A DNA stretch of 7,048 nucleotides from Phenylobacterium sp. GTDB lineage: Bacteria; Pseudomonadota; Alphaproteobacteria; Caulobacterales; Caulobacteraceae. Positions 1 to 7,048 of the stretch are shown piece after piece. Each line of letters opens with the position of its first letter. The first letter of the stretch is position 1. The stretch spans positions 1 to 7,048 of the forward strand of contig JAQVDF010000100.1 in the NCBI GenBank assembly GCA_028698405.1, written 5' to 3'. The notes under the pieces are model-generated. The model had not been told where the DNA came from. It ran no database searches and saw nothing but the letters and a program-made list of their open reading frames with translations. Made by a program: the position numbers and the translations under genes.

Positions 1-391
1 CAACTTCGCGGCGGGAATGAGCGGCGGCATCGCCTACGTCTACGACCCGAAGGGCCGCTTCAAGGACCTGTGCAACATGGCCATGGTCGACCTCGAGAAG
101 GTCGAGCCGGCCGGCCGCGCGGATCCGGCGGACGAGGCCTTCCGGCCGGCCCAGCGTTCGCGCTCGGTCGAGGACAACGGCATGGGCGATCCGCTGCGGT
201 TCGACGCCGAACGGCTGAAGATCCTGATCGAGCGCCACCTGCTCTACACGGGCAGCGCGCGCGCCAAGGCGATCCTCGACAACTGGGACGCCGAGGTCGC
301 GAACTTCGTGAAGGTCATGCCCAAGGACTACCGCCGCGCCCTGCTGGAAATGGCGGCGGAACGGCAGGCGGCCCCGGTCGCGGCCGAATAG
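1..391 (+). CDS. gltB: Glutamate synthase large subunit, C-terminal end (partial)
   Basis: This is the last ~129 codons of the large (alpha) subunit of NADPH-dependent glutamate synthase; the 5' part lies outside the window. The frame is open from base 2 and ends at TAG 389-391. The fragment opens with AGMSGGIAYVYD, the end of the GltB C-terminal glycine-rich (GXGXG) beta-helix domain. It continues with the family-typical helical tail containing ERHLLYTGSARAKAIL and FVKVMPKDYRRAL. In the family, GltB releases ammonia from glutamine in its N-terminal domain and uses it to convert 2-oxoglutarate to glutamate at an FMN/3Fe-4S centre; those domains are not in view. gltD follows after 24 bases on the same strand, the usual gltBD operon order. 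The internal ATG at 17 is not a real start, because the homology runs through it without a break. Confidence 0.95.
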   Translation, partial: NFAAGMSGGIAYVYDPKGRFKDLCNMAMVDLEKVEPAGRADPADEAFRPAQRSRSVEDNGMGDPLRFDAERLKILIERHLLYTGSARAKAILDNWDAEVANFVKVMPKDYRRALLEMAAERQAAPVAAE

Positions 392-415
392 ACAGACCAG
401 TTTCGGAGCATCACG

Positions 416-1867
<1,452 letters not shown>

Positions 1868-1878
1868 CGCGACGGTTT

Positions 1879-1905
1879 CCCGTCTCCCGCGTGGTGGGAG
1901 ACGGG
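1879..1905. terminator. Perfect 10-bp stem-loop after gltD, possible bidirectional terminator
   Basis: CCCGTCTCCC (1879-1888) pairs perfectly with GGGAGACGGG (1896-1905) around a 7-base loop, starting 11 bases after the gltD stop. It lies between convergent genes, where a shared terminator is expected. There is no U-tract on either strand: the plus side runs into GCCGCC and the minus side into AAACC. It is therefore not a textbook intrinsic terminator, although high-GC bacteria often have such U-poor stems. It also lies inside the reading frame of the convergent transpeptidase (codons 491-499). Confidence 0.45.
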
Positions 1906-3377
1906 GCCGCCCAGCCCGCCCGGCTGCGCGCGCCGCGCCGGCGCCTTGTCGGCCATCGCCGCGAGCAGCGGCCCATCGCGGCCGTAGGGGTCGGCGCGCG
2001 CCTGCAGGCGCCCCGCTTCCGGCCAGACGGTGAAGTAGGTGATGAACACCGGGACCGGTTCGGGCAGGTCGATCCGGCGCTCTGCGCCGCTCGGCAAGGC
2101 GGCGGGCGCGGCGGCGCCGAGCAGCCGCCTCGCCAGCGGCAGCGCCCGCTCCAGCCGCACGCAGCCCGAACTGAAGGTTCGCTGGCGCGCGTCGAACGCC
2201 CAGCGGTGCGGCGTGTCGTGCAGGTAGATGCCTAGCCGGTTGGGCAGCATCAGCTTGACCTGGCCCATCATGTTGTCGCCGCCCGGCCTCTGGCGCATGC
2301 GCAGCAGCTGCCGGCCCGCGGCCACCTCGGCCCAGTCGACGGTCGCGGGATCGACCGGCCGCGCCTGATCGGACCAGTCGGACAGCACCTCCATGCGCTC
2401 GCCTTCCAGCGCCGAGACGCCGCGTCGCAGCACCCGGCGGGCGAAATCGTCGCGCACCAGGTCGACCGGCACGTTCCAGTAGGGATTGAAGACGGCGTAA
2501 CGGATCACCCCAGCCATCATCGGGGTGGCGTAGCGTGGCTGGCCGACGACCACCTCCATGGTCTCCGCGAGGCGCCCGTCCTCGTAAAGCATCAGTTGCT
2601 GGCCGGCGGCGTCGACGACGACGAAGCGGCGGCCGGGATCGGCCGGGATCTGCCGCGCCCGCGCCATGTTGGCGAGCAGCAGCTGTTGGGCCCGCTCGGC
2701 ATGGCCGTGCGGCGCTTCAAGCCGGCCGGCGCGTAGCTCGGCGAGCGCCCGGCGCAGCTCGGCATAGACCGGATTGCCCTCCATCAGCGTGGCGAGGTGG
2801 GCGGAAAGGTCGGGCGCGTCTGCAGCCTCGGCCAGGATCTGGTCGGGCTCGGTGGCCGGCGCCGCCAGCGCCGGGTCGGTGAAGATCATCCGCGCGGGCT
2901 CCGGCGCATCGCGCAGGTCGCGGACGTAGCCTGAGAGGGCGGCGGAGATAGCGACTTCGGCCCGGGCGAGGGCGTCCGGCTCGCGGGCCGTGGCGGCTGC
3001 CAGCGCGCGCGACAGCGCCCCGGGGTCGTGGCGTCCGGGATCGAGGCCGTCGAGTTCGGCGCGCCGCAGCAGCTCGACCACGGTGTGGGCCTCGGGGCGA
3101 AGCGCCTTGCCCTGCAGCCAGAGCGGTCGCCAGTCGCGGGCCTCGTAGAAGGCGGCGATTCCGCTCCCGTCCAGGCCGGACCGCTGCAGTTCGGCCCGCA
3201 CGGCTCGCGCCAGCGGACCGGCCGGCGCCGGCGCCCGCGCATGAGCGGACGCCGGTCCAGGGGCCGGCTCGGCGGCCGGCGCTGCGAATGCGGCCGCAAG
3301 CAGCGCGACGGCGGCCACCCGGCCGATCCGCCGCGCCGAAGAGTCCTCCGCCGGCCTCAGAGGGGCCGGCTCCACGA

Positions 3378-3632
3378 TCAGCCGCGTTCGCCGGCGTACT
3401 GCATGTCGCTGCCGGCGGCGGTGTCCTCGGCCGCGTCGGTGGCGCTCATCGCACCAGGGTTGGCGGCGCCGGCGTCACCGGCCGCACCCGGCTGGTTCTG
3501 CATGGCGTCGGGCTGCTGCTGGCTCTGCATCGCGTCGGACTGAGCAGGGGCCTGGCCCTGCGTGGTCTGTGCGATGGCGACGCCTCCGAGCACCAGGGCG
3601 CCGGCGGCGCCCGCGATCAGGATCTTGTTCAT
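3378..3632 (-). CDS. Small secreted Ala/Gln-rich protein of unknown function
   Basis: I do not recognise this 84-residue protein. The start is ATG at 3632, not the upstream ATG at 3677, because GGGAG lies 7 bases before it and the protein then begins with a clean signal peptide. That peptide is MNKILIAGAAGALVLGGVAIA, with likely cleavage after Ala21 (AIA/QTT). The mature part is about 63 residues, low in complexity, rich in Ala, Gln, Gly and Met, without Cys or aromatic residues except one Tyr, and probably disordered. It holds a degenerate repeat, DAMQSQ (33-38) and DAMQNQ (42-47). Its stop is 2 bases before the transpeptidase GTG, so the two genes form a tight operon and the small protein may work in the periplasm or wall. 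A possible stress promoter lies upstream at 3673-3698. Confidence refers to it being a real gene. Confidence 0.75.
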   Translation of the reverse strand: MNKILIAGAAGALVLGGVAIAQTTQGQAPAQSDAMQSQQQPDAMQNQPGAAGDAGAANPGAMSATDAAEDTAAGSDMQYAGERG

Positions 3633-3641
3633 AAGGGTTCT

Positions 3642-3666
3642 CCCGTGACGTGGTCTTACCCACGGG
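3642..3666 (-). promoter_or_regulatory. Leader inverted repeat that could cover the Shine-Dalgarno
   Basis: On the minus strand CCCGTG (3666-3661) can pair with CACGGG (3647-3642) across a 13-base loop. The second arm contains the first bases of the GGGAG ribosome-binding site of the small secreted protein gene. Pairing would partly hide that site. The stem is only 6 bp and no covariation evidence is available. Confidence 0.2.
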
Positions 3667-3672
3667 CTTGTG

Positions 3673-3698
3673 AACAACCGGCGGGAACCCGTCGTTCC
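3673..3698 (-). promoter_or_regulatory. EcfG/SigT-like promoter for small protein and transpeptidase
   Basis: Read on the minus strand, GGGAAC (the GGAAC core is 3698-3694) is followed after exactly 17 bases by TGTT (3676-3673). The alphaproteobacterial general stress sigma factor EcfG/SigT recognises roughly GGAAC-N16-17-cGTT, so the site matches except for T in place of the leading c. The predicted transcript would start near 3666 and give a leader of about 34 bases before the ATG at 3632. The motif was matched by eye and its chance rate was not computed. Confidence 0.4.
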
Positions 3699-3833
3699 CC
3701 GCCGCCACCCAGATATCGCGACCTGACGCGGCCATGAATTCAGCTGATTATCAATTGTAATACTCCTCGCCGGCGACTCAGACGCGCGTCATCTCACACA
3801 ATGCTGCTATGCAAAAAGTATAGCCAAGCTAAG

Positions 3834-3859
3834 GGAACTGTGGCCTCGCGGCAGGTGTT
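3834..3859 (+). promoter_or_regulatory. EcfG/SigT-like promoter for the glycosyltransferase
   Basis: GGAAC at 3834-3838, preceded by G, is followed after exactly 17 bases by TGTT at 3856-3859. This is the same arrangement and the same variant of the EcfG/SigT consensus as the minus-strand site at 3673-3698. Transcription would start near 3866, about 98 bases before the glycosyltransferase ATG and 24 bases before the small ORF at 3890. Another GGAAC at 3872-3876 has no GTT at the right distance. Confidence 0.4.
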
Positions 3860-3889
3860 AGCACGGCGGTCGGAACGCGAGGGGCCGTC

Positions 3890-3961
3890 ATGCACCAGAC
3901 CGCATACGCCCGCCAGCCGGACGGGCGCTTCGGGCCGAGCCCGCCCAACGGCGGGCGCTAG
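3890..3961 (+). CDS. Possible 23-codon leader ORF upstream of the glycosyltransferase
   Basis: ATG at 3890 opens a 23-codon frame ending at TAG 3959-3961, two bases before the glycosyltransferase ATG. GAGGGG at 3879-3884 gives it a strong Shine-Dalgarno with a 5-base spacer, better than anything in front of the glycosyltransferase itself. The peptide begins MHQTAYARQPDGRFG, is Pro/Gly/Arg-rich and has no signal or membrane segment. Its likeliest role is translational coupling: ribosomes ending here could restart on the next ATG. It may also be a chance ORF in GC-rich DNA. Confidence 0.4.
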   Translation: MHQTAYARQPDGRFGPSPPNGGR

Positions 3962-3963
3962 GC

Positions 3964-5091
3964 ATGTCCCCCACAGTAGAGCGTACCTGCGACATCCATC
4001 TGCTGATGACGACGGATGCGGTGGGCGGGGTGTGGACCTATGCCCTGGATCTCGCCCGCGGCCTCGCGCCCATGGGCGTGCGCACCACACTCGTCTGCCT
4101 CGGCCCGTCGCCCCGGTCCGACCAGCGGCTGGAAGCCGAGTCCGTGCCGAACCTCGAGCTGATCGAGACCGGGCTCGCCCTCGACTGGACGGCGGGAGAG
4201 CTGGCCGACATCCGCGAGGCGGGCGCGGTGGTGCGGGGTCTGGCTCGGGGCCTCGGCGCCGACCTCGTCCACCTGAACAGCCCCGCGCTGGCCTACGACG
4301 GCGGGTTCGACGCGCCGGTGATCGGCGCCTGCCATTCTTGCCTCGCCACCTGGTGGAGCGAGGTGCGCGACGGACCCATGCCGCAGCACCTTCGTTGGCG
4401 CAGCGCGGCCCACTGGCAGGGGCTGATCAACTGCGGCCTGACGGTGGCCCCGACCGCCGCCTTCGCCGAGGCGACCGCCAGGGCCTACGAGGTGCCGCGG
4501 CCGTTCGTGGTGCACAACGGCCGGCTCGCGCCCGCCCACGTTCATGCTCCGCGCGAGCGCTTCGCCTTCACCGCCGGCCGGCTGTGGGACGACGGCAAGA
4601 ACATCGCCCTCCTGGACGCCGCCGCCGCGCGGCTGGACGCCCCGCTCTACGCCGCCGGCCCCCTGGGGAGCCCGACGGGAGAGCGGCGCAGCCTCGAGGC
4701 CATCCGCCCGCTAGGACGGCTGCCGGCCGAGGAGGTGGGCCGCTGGCTGGGCCGGGCCGGGGTGTTCGTCTCGGCCGCCGTCTACGAGCCGTTCGGCTTG
4801 ACGGTGCTGGAGGGGGCCAACGCCGGCTGCCCGCTGGTGCTGAGCGACATCCCGACCTTCCGCGAGCTCTGGGACGATGCGGCCGTGTTCGTGGAGCCCG
4901 ACGACGTCGAGGAGATGGCGGCGGCGATCCGGCGGCTGCTGGACGATCGCGAGACGGCCGCGAGCCTAGCCGCCGCCGCGCGGGCGCGCGCCGCCCGCTA
5001 CTCCGTCCAGGCCATGGCCGAAGGGATGAGCAGCCTCTACCGGCTCGCCGCGCCGCAGCTGTTCGATCCGGCGAAGGTGGCGGCGGCGTAG
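3964..5091 (+). CDS. Glycosyltransferase, group 1 / GT4-like (GT-B fold)
   Basis: This 375-residue protein should transfer a sugar from a nucleotide-sugar donor to an acceptor that the sequence does not identify. It probably acts in the cytoplasm on a cell-surface or storage glycan. The N-terminal Rossmann half starts with DIHLLMTTDAVGGVWTYALD (10-29), the glycine-rich acceptor-side loop of GT4 enzymes. The C-terminal half has FTAGRLWDDGKN (202-213; Arg206 and Lys212 are in the usual donor-phosphate positions) and the E-x7-E motif EPFGLTVLE (Glu275, Glu283), followed by GCPLVLSDIPTFREL. Length is normal and no signal peptide or membrane span is seen. ATG 3964 was chosen because the first beta-strand begins before the next Met (residue 15), but it has only TAGG directly adjacent as a ribosome site. 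The small ORF at 3890-3961 may supply ribosomes. The 3' neighbour is convergent, 7 bases away. Confidence 0.88.
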   Translation: MSPTVERTCDIHLLMTTDAVGGVWTYALDLARGLAPMGVRTTLVCLGPSPRSDQRLEAESVPNLELIETGLALDWTAGELADIREAGAVVRGLARGLGADLVHLNSPALAYDGGFDAPVIGACHSCLATWWSEVRDGPMPQHLRWRSAAHWQGLINCGLTVAPTAAFAEATARAYEVPRPFVVHNGRLAPAHVHAPRERFAFTAGRLWDDGKNIALLDAAAARLDAPLYAAGPLGSPTGERRSLEAIRPLGRLPAEEVGRWLGRAGVFVSAAVYEPFGLTVLEGANAGCPLVLSDIPTFRELWDDAAVFVEPDDVEEMAAAIRRLLDDRETAASLAAAARARAARYSVQAMAEGMSSLYRLAAPQLFDPAKVAAA

Positions 5092-5098
5092 GAGCGCC

Positions 5099-5842
5099 TC
5101 ACACCTCGACGACGACGTACTCCCGCTCGGTCTCGCGGGCCAGCAGGGGGCGGGCCACGTTGAACACCGGTACGCCGCGCGCCGTCCGACCGCGGGGCGA
5201 GCCGCGGTGGGCATGGCCGTGGAAGACGGCGCGCACGCCGTCGAAGCGGTCGACCGTCTCGCCGAGCCGGGCCGAGCCCAGGAAGGCGAAGATCTCTGGC
5301 GGCTCGCCGACCAGGGTCTCGGCGACCGGCGAATAGTGCAGCACCACCACCGTGCGCTCAGTGCGCAACATGCGTAGCGAGGATTCCAGCTTCAGGTTCT
5401 CCTCGACCGAGGCCTGCACGAAGGCCTTGATCTCCGCCTCGCCGAACGGGCTCAGCATGTGCCGCCCGAAGCCGCCGATGAAGCCCTTGGCGCCGGCGAA
5501 CCCGACGCCGCCGATCTCGTAGGCCTGGCCGTCGAGGATTTGCAGGCCGGCCTGGTGCAGGATCTTGGCGACCTCGTCGGGCTGTCCGCACTCGAAATCG
5601 TGGTTGCCCAGCACGCCGACGGCCGGAATGGTGCAGGCCATCAGGTCCTCGGCCAGGTTCTCGGCCTCGCGGGTCTTGCCGAAGTTGGTCAGGTCGCCGC
5701 ACAGCGCCAGCACGTCGGCCTCGGCCGAGATGCGGGCGAACAGCTCGCGGTAGGAATGGGTATGGTCCTCGCCCATATGCAGGTCGCCGACCGTGGCGAC
5801 GCGCAGAGGCCCGTCGGCGGCCGCCTCAGGTGATGGGGTCAT
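5099..5842 (-). CDS. Calcineurin-like metallophosphoesterase
   Basis: A 247-residue single-domain phosphoesterase predicted to bind two metal ions and hydrolyse a phosphomono- or diester; the substrate is unknown. All the family blocks are present: GDLH (Asp20, His22), GDLTNFG (Asp50), GNHDFE (Asn80, His81), LHYSP (His169) and HGHAHRG (His210, His212). No signal peptide is seen, so it is probably cytoplasmic. The frame extends upstream to 5941, but ATG 5842 is preferred because GAGGA stands 5 bases before it and the Met lies just ahead of the conserved core; the extra 33 residues are out-of-frame translation of the upstream gene. This start overlaps the end of the nucleotidyltransferase gene by 17 bases, indicating translational coupling in a two-gene operon. 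It is not recognisable as CpdA, YfcE or another named subgroup. Confidence 0.88.
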   Translation of the reverse strand: MTPSPEAAADGPLRVATVGDLHMGEDHTHSYRELFARISAEADVLALCGDLTNFGKTREAENLAEDLMACTIPAVGVLGNHDFECGQPDEVAKILHQAGLQILDGQAYEIGGVGFAGAKGFIGGFGRHMLSPFGEAEIKAFVQASVEENLKLESSLRMLRTERTVVVLHYSPVAETLVGEPPEIFAFLGSARLGETVDRFDGVRAVFHGHAHRGSPRGRTARGVPVFNVARPLLARETEREYVVVEV

Positions 5843-6608
5843 GCCGTTCCTCGAGTCCCTTGCCGACCACGTCGGCGAACCCCCACTCGGTGATGTCGGT
5901 GACGTAGTCGCGGGGCGAAAACAGCCGGCCGCGGCAGACACGCACGCGGGCCGGCGGCAGGGTGACCTGCGCCGCCAGCCGGTCGGTCAGCTCCTTCATC
6001 ACCGAGGCCGGGATGACGTTGCGCTCGGTCGGATAGACGAAGCGGAAATTGAGAAGGTGGATCAGCAGCACCTCCCAATAGGGCTCGGCGTAGCGGAGCA
6101 GCCGGTCCCAGTCGATCGCGTCATGCTTCTTGAGAATCACGTGGGCGATGTCGGCGCCGTCGTAGCGGTAGCGGTCCTGGATGAAGACCTTCGACCAGAT
6201 CAGCTCGGTCGGAGAGGTGATCTTGCACTCGACGCCGTAGACGGTGACGGTGTCGTTGGAGTGGAACCAGTCGTCGGTGATCGGCAGGGTGCCGTTCGAC
6301 ATGTTGAAGATCACGTCGAAGAAGTGCTCGCCCTGCCAGACCTTGGCGATCCAGCGCTCGTCCTCGACGTCGGTCCGGTAGCCGCGCTCCTGGAAGAAAG
6401 CCAGGATCTTCGGGTAGTCGCCGGCCTTGCAGAAGATGTCGAGGTCCTTGGTCGGCCGGTGGATGCCCGTGTAGGCGGTGACCGCATAGGTGCCCGACAG
6501 CAGGAAAGGCAGTCCGCTCTCGGCCAGAAGGTTCAGGCTTTCGGCGAAGAAGGCCTCCGACTCCGGGGGTGGCGCGAAGTCGGCGGGGCTGGTCTGAAGC
6601 ATCGTCAA
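5826..6608 (-). CDS. Nucleotidyltransferase-fold protein of unknown substrate
   Basis: This 260-residue protein looks like a stand-alone member of the polymerase-beta-like nucleotidyltransferase superfamily, nearest in pattern to the AbiEii/aminoglycoside-nucleotidyltransferase-like groups. The N-terminal part has LLSGTYAVTAYTG (36-48), then RPTKDLDIF (51-59) with the metal-binding pair Asp55 and Asp57, and a likely third carboxylate, Asp98, in FFDVIFN. SPTELIWSK (132-140) follows, as in related families. The remainder is mainly helical and unassigned. The usual catalytic residues are all there, so it is probably active. The start is TTG 6608, because AAGGA (6620-6616) sits 7 bases before it; the ATG at 6602 would be 13 bases away. 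The TTG form adds only two residues. The gene overlaps the phosphoesterase by 17 bases. No AbiEi-type antitoxin partner is adjacent. Confidence 0.8.
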   Translation of the reverse strand: MTMLQTSPADFAPPPESEAFFAESLNLLAESGLPFLLSGTYAVTAYTGIHRPTKDLDIFCKAGDYPKILAFFQERGYRTDVEDERWIAKVWQGEHFFDVIFNMSNGTLPITDDWFHSNDTVTVYGVECKITSPTELIWSKVFIQDRYRYDGADIAHVILKKHDAIDWDRLLRYAEPYWEVLLIHLLNFRFVYPTERNVIPASVMKELTDRLAAQVTLPPARVRVCRGRLFSPRDYVTDITEWGFADVVGKGLEERHDPIT

Positions 6609-6621
6609 ATTGCGGTCCTTG

Positions 6622-6637
6622 CGGCCGTGATCGGCCG
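6622..6637 (-). promoter_or_regulatory. Short stem-loop next to the nucleotidyltransferase ribosome site
   Basis: CGGCCG (6622-6627) and CGGCCG (6632-6637) flank TGAT, giving a 6-bp GC-only stem with a 4-base loop. On the minus strand it ends one base before AAGGA, the nucleotidyltransferase ribosome-binding site. It lies between the regulator stop (6687) and the nucleotidyltransferase start, so it could end the upstream transcript or affect translation. There is no U-tract. Such short GC palindromes are common in DNA of this composition. Confidence 0.2.
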
Positions 6638-6686
6638 TCAGACCTGAACGGCGCCCCTGCGGCCGGGTTCCTGACGCGGACGGGGC

Positions 6687-7048
6687 TCAGCCCAGCGGCG
6701 CGGCAGCTTCGCGCGGGGCGTCGGACGGTGCGGCTGGGCCGGTCGCCGGCCTGGGCGCGCGCAGAGGCTGGTAGCCGCACAAATCGGCCAGCGCCTCGGG
6801 GTCGGGCAGGGTGGCGACGCCGGAGCGCAGCTCCAGCATCCCGTCGCGGCGCAGCTGCTGCACCGTCCGGTTCACGTGCACGATGGACAGACCCAGGGCG
6901 TCGGCCAGGGTTTCCTGGGTCAGCGGCATCGGCAGATGCTGGTCGTCGGCGAGACCGACGCGGGCCAACCGCTCGCGCAACTCCAGCAGCAGGTGCGCCG
7001 TGCGCTCGTAGGCGCTGAGCTTGCCGAGGCGGACGAGATCGGAAGAGC
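6687..7048 (-). CDS. Crp/Fnr-family transcriptional regulator, C-terminal part (5' truncated)
   Basis: The frame is open to the window edge and ends at TGA (6689-6687), so only about the last 120 residues are present. They include the end of the dimerisation helix (LGKLSAYERTAHLLLELRERL) and the winged helix-turn-helix of the Crp/Fnr family: PLTQETLADALGLSIVHVNR, then TVQQLRRDGMLELRSG. The tail after GYQPL is a Pro/Ala-rich extension. The N-terminal cyclic-nucleotide-binding-like domain that would sense the signal is missing, so the ligand cannot be inferred. The TTG at 6980 is not the start, as homology continues upstream. The first four residues at the edge (SSDL) are translated from what appears to be sequencing adapter (7036-7048), so genuine coding sequence begins near 7035. 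The gene points the same way as the nucleotidyltransferase, 78 bases ahead of it. Confidence 0.88.
   Translation of the reverse strand, partial: SSDLVRLGKLSAYERTAHLLLELRERLARVGLADDQHLPMPLTQETLADALGLSIVHVNRTVQQLRRDGMLELRSGVATLPDPEALADLCGYQPLRAPRPATGPAAPSDAPREAAAPLG
7036..7048. other. Probable Illumina adapter remnant at contig end
   Basis: The last 13 bases, AGATCGGAAGAGC, are identical to the common start of the Illumina TruSeq adapter and lie exactly at the end of the window. A chance match placed at the terminus is very unlikely. These bases should be trimmed and not treated as genome sequence. Confidence 0.9.

Larger units (their letters stand above)
3633..3963. other. Divergent intergenic region with AT-rich island
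   Basis: This 331-base region separates the minus-strand small-protein/transpeptidase operon from the plus-strand glycosyltransferase. It holds two outward-facing GGGAAC-N17-TGTT motifs, a small ORF (3890-3961) and an AT-rich island at about 3734-3840. The stretch 3737-3766 is only about 30% G+C by hand count, in otherwise very GC-rich DNA. The island contains ATTA-N7-TAAT (3747-3761) around CAATTG, and an imperfect 7-bp inverted repeat GCTATGC-AAAAA-GTATAGC (3806-3824). No convincing sigma-70 -35/-10 pair with proper spacing was found. Confidence 0.7.

Noticed and set aside
2158..2178. Ser instead of His in the transpeptidase catalytic motif (SSGC rather than SHGC)
   Set aside because: SSGC is acceptable in YcbB-type enzymes, and the catalytic His386 is present at the expected 19-residue spacing, so this is not a sign of inactivity.
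2506..2527. Inverted repeat CACCCC...GGGGTG
   Set aside because: It is inside conserved transpeptidase coding sequence, has a 10-base loop and no sign of a transcript end.
2631..2650. Exact tandem 10-base repeat (GGCCGGGATC twice)
   Set aside because: It lies within the transpeptidase coding sequence for IPADPGR, which fits the family without an indel, so it is probably a codon coincidence.
3633..3677. Upstream ATG at 3677 as start of the small secreted protein
   Set aside because: It would put 15 polar residues before the signal peptide, whereas ATG 3632 has a well-placed GGGAG.
3801..5336. Long plus-strand open frame (511 codons) covering the glycosyltransferase
   Set aside because: It is a frame shadow of extreme Arg/Ala/Gly composition. 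The overlapping frame from 3964 carries clear GT4 motifs.
5826..6608. AbiE-type toxin-antitoxin system
   Set aside because: The nucleotidyltransferase fold is shared, but no AbiEi-like antitoxin lies beside it. The coupled partner is a phosphoesterase.
5793..6647. Plus-strand 284-codon frame opposite the nucleotidyltransferase
   Set aside because: It is antisense to a gene with conserved catalytic residues, and its Val/Asp/Gly-rich product is the usual mirror of such a gene.

Overview
The window is GC-rich, densely coding bacterial DNA. Codon use is strongly G/C-ending, and GltB/GltD, a YcbB-type L,D-transpeptidase, a Crp/Fnr regulator and EcfG-like promoter motifs occur together. This fits an alphaproteobacterium, perhaps Caulobacterales (Caulobacter, Phenylobacterium or Brevundimonas type). 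The placement rests on general resemblance only, not on a search. The right end carries a perfect 13-base Illumina adapter match, so this is probably the end of an assembled contig rather than a biological boundary.

Layout. Bases 1-1867 (+) hold the 3' end of gltB and the complete gltD, the two subunits of NADPH-dependent glutamate synthase (ammonium assimilation). Converging on gltD and overlapping its last 34 bases is a minus-strand pair: a small secreted Ala/Gln-rich protein (3378-3632) followed after 2 bases by a periplasmic L,D-transpeptidase (1834-3375). A 331-base intergenic region (3633-3963) contains an AT-rich island and two divergent promoter-like motifs, each GGGAAC-N17-TGTT, one facing each way. 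These resemble sites for the EcfG/SigT general stress sigma factor. To the right (+) lie a possible 23-codon leader ORF and a GT4-type glycosyltransferase (3964-5091). Converging on it is a second minus-strand pair, a nucleotidyltransferase-fold protein (5826-6608) whose end overlaps a calcineurin-like phosphoesterase (5099-5842) by 17 bases. At the edge is the C-terminal part of a Crp/Fnr-type regulator (6687-7048, minus).

How the genes may work together. gltBD is housekeeping nitrogen metabolism. If the two EcfG-like motifs are real, the middle of the window is a divergent stress-induced unit: wall remodelling by L,D-crosslinking plus a small exported protein on one side, and a sugar transferase on the other. 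The nucleotidyltransferase and phosphoesterase look translationally coupled and may act on the same substrate, which the sequence does not reveal. No mobile element, CRISPR array, tRNA or rRNA was seen.
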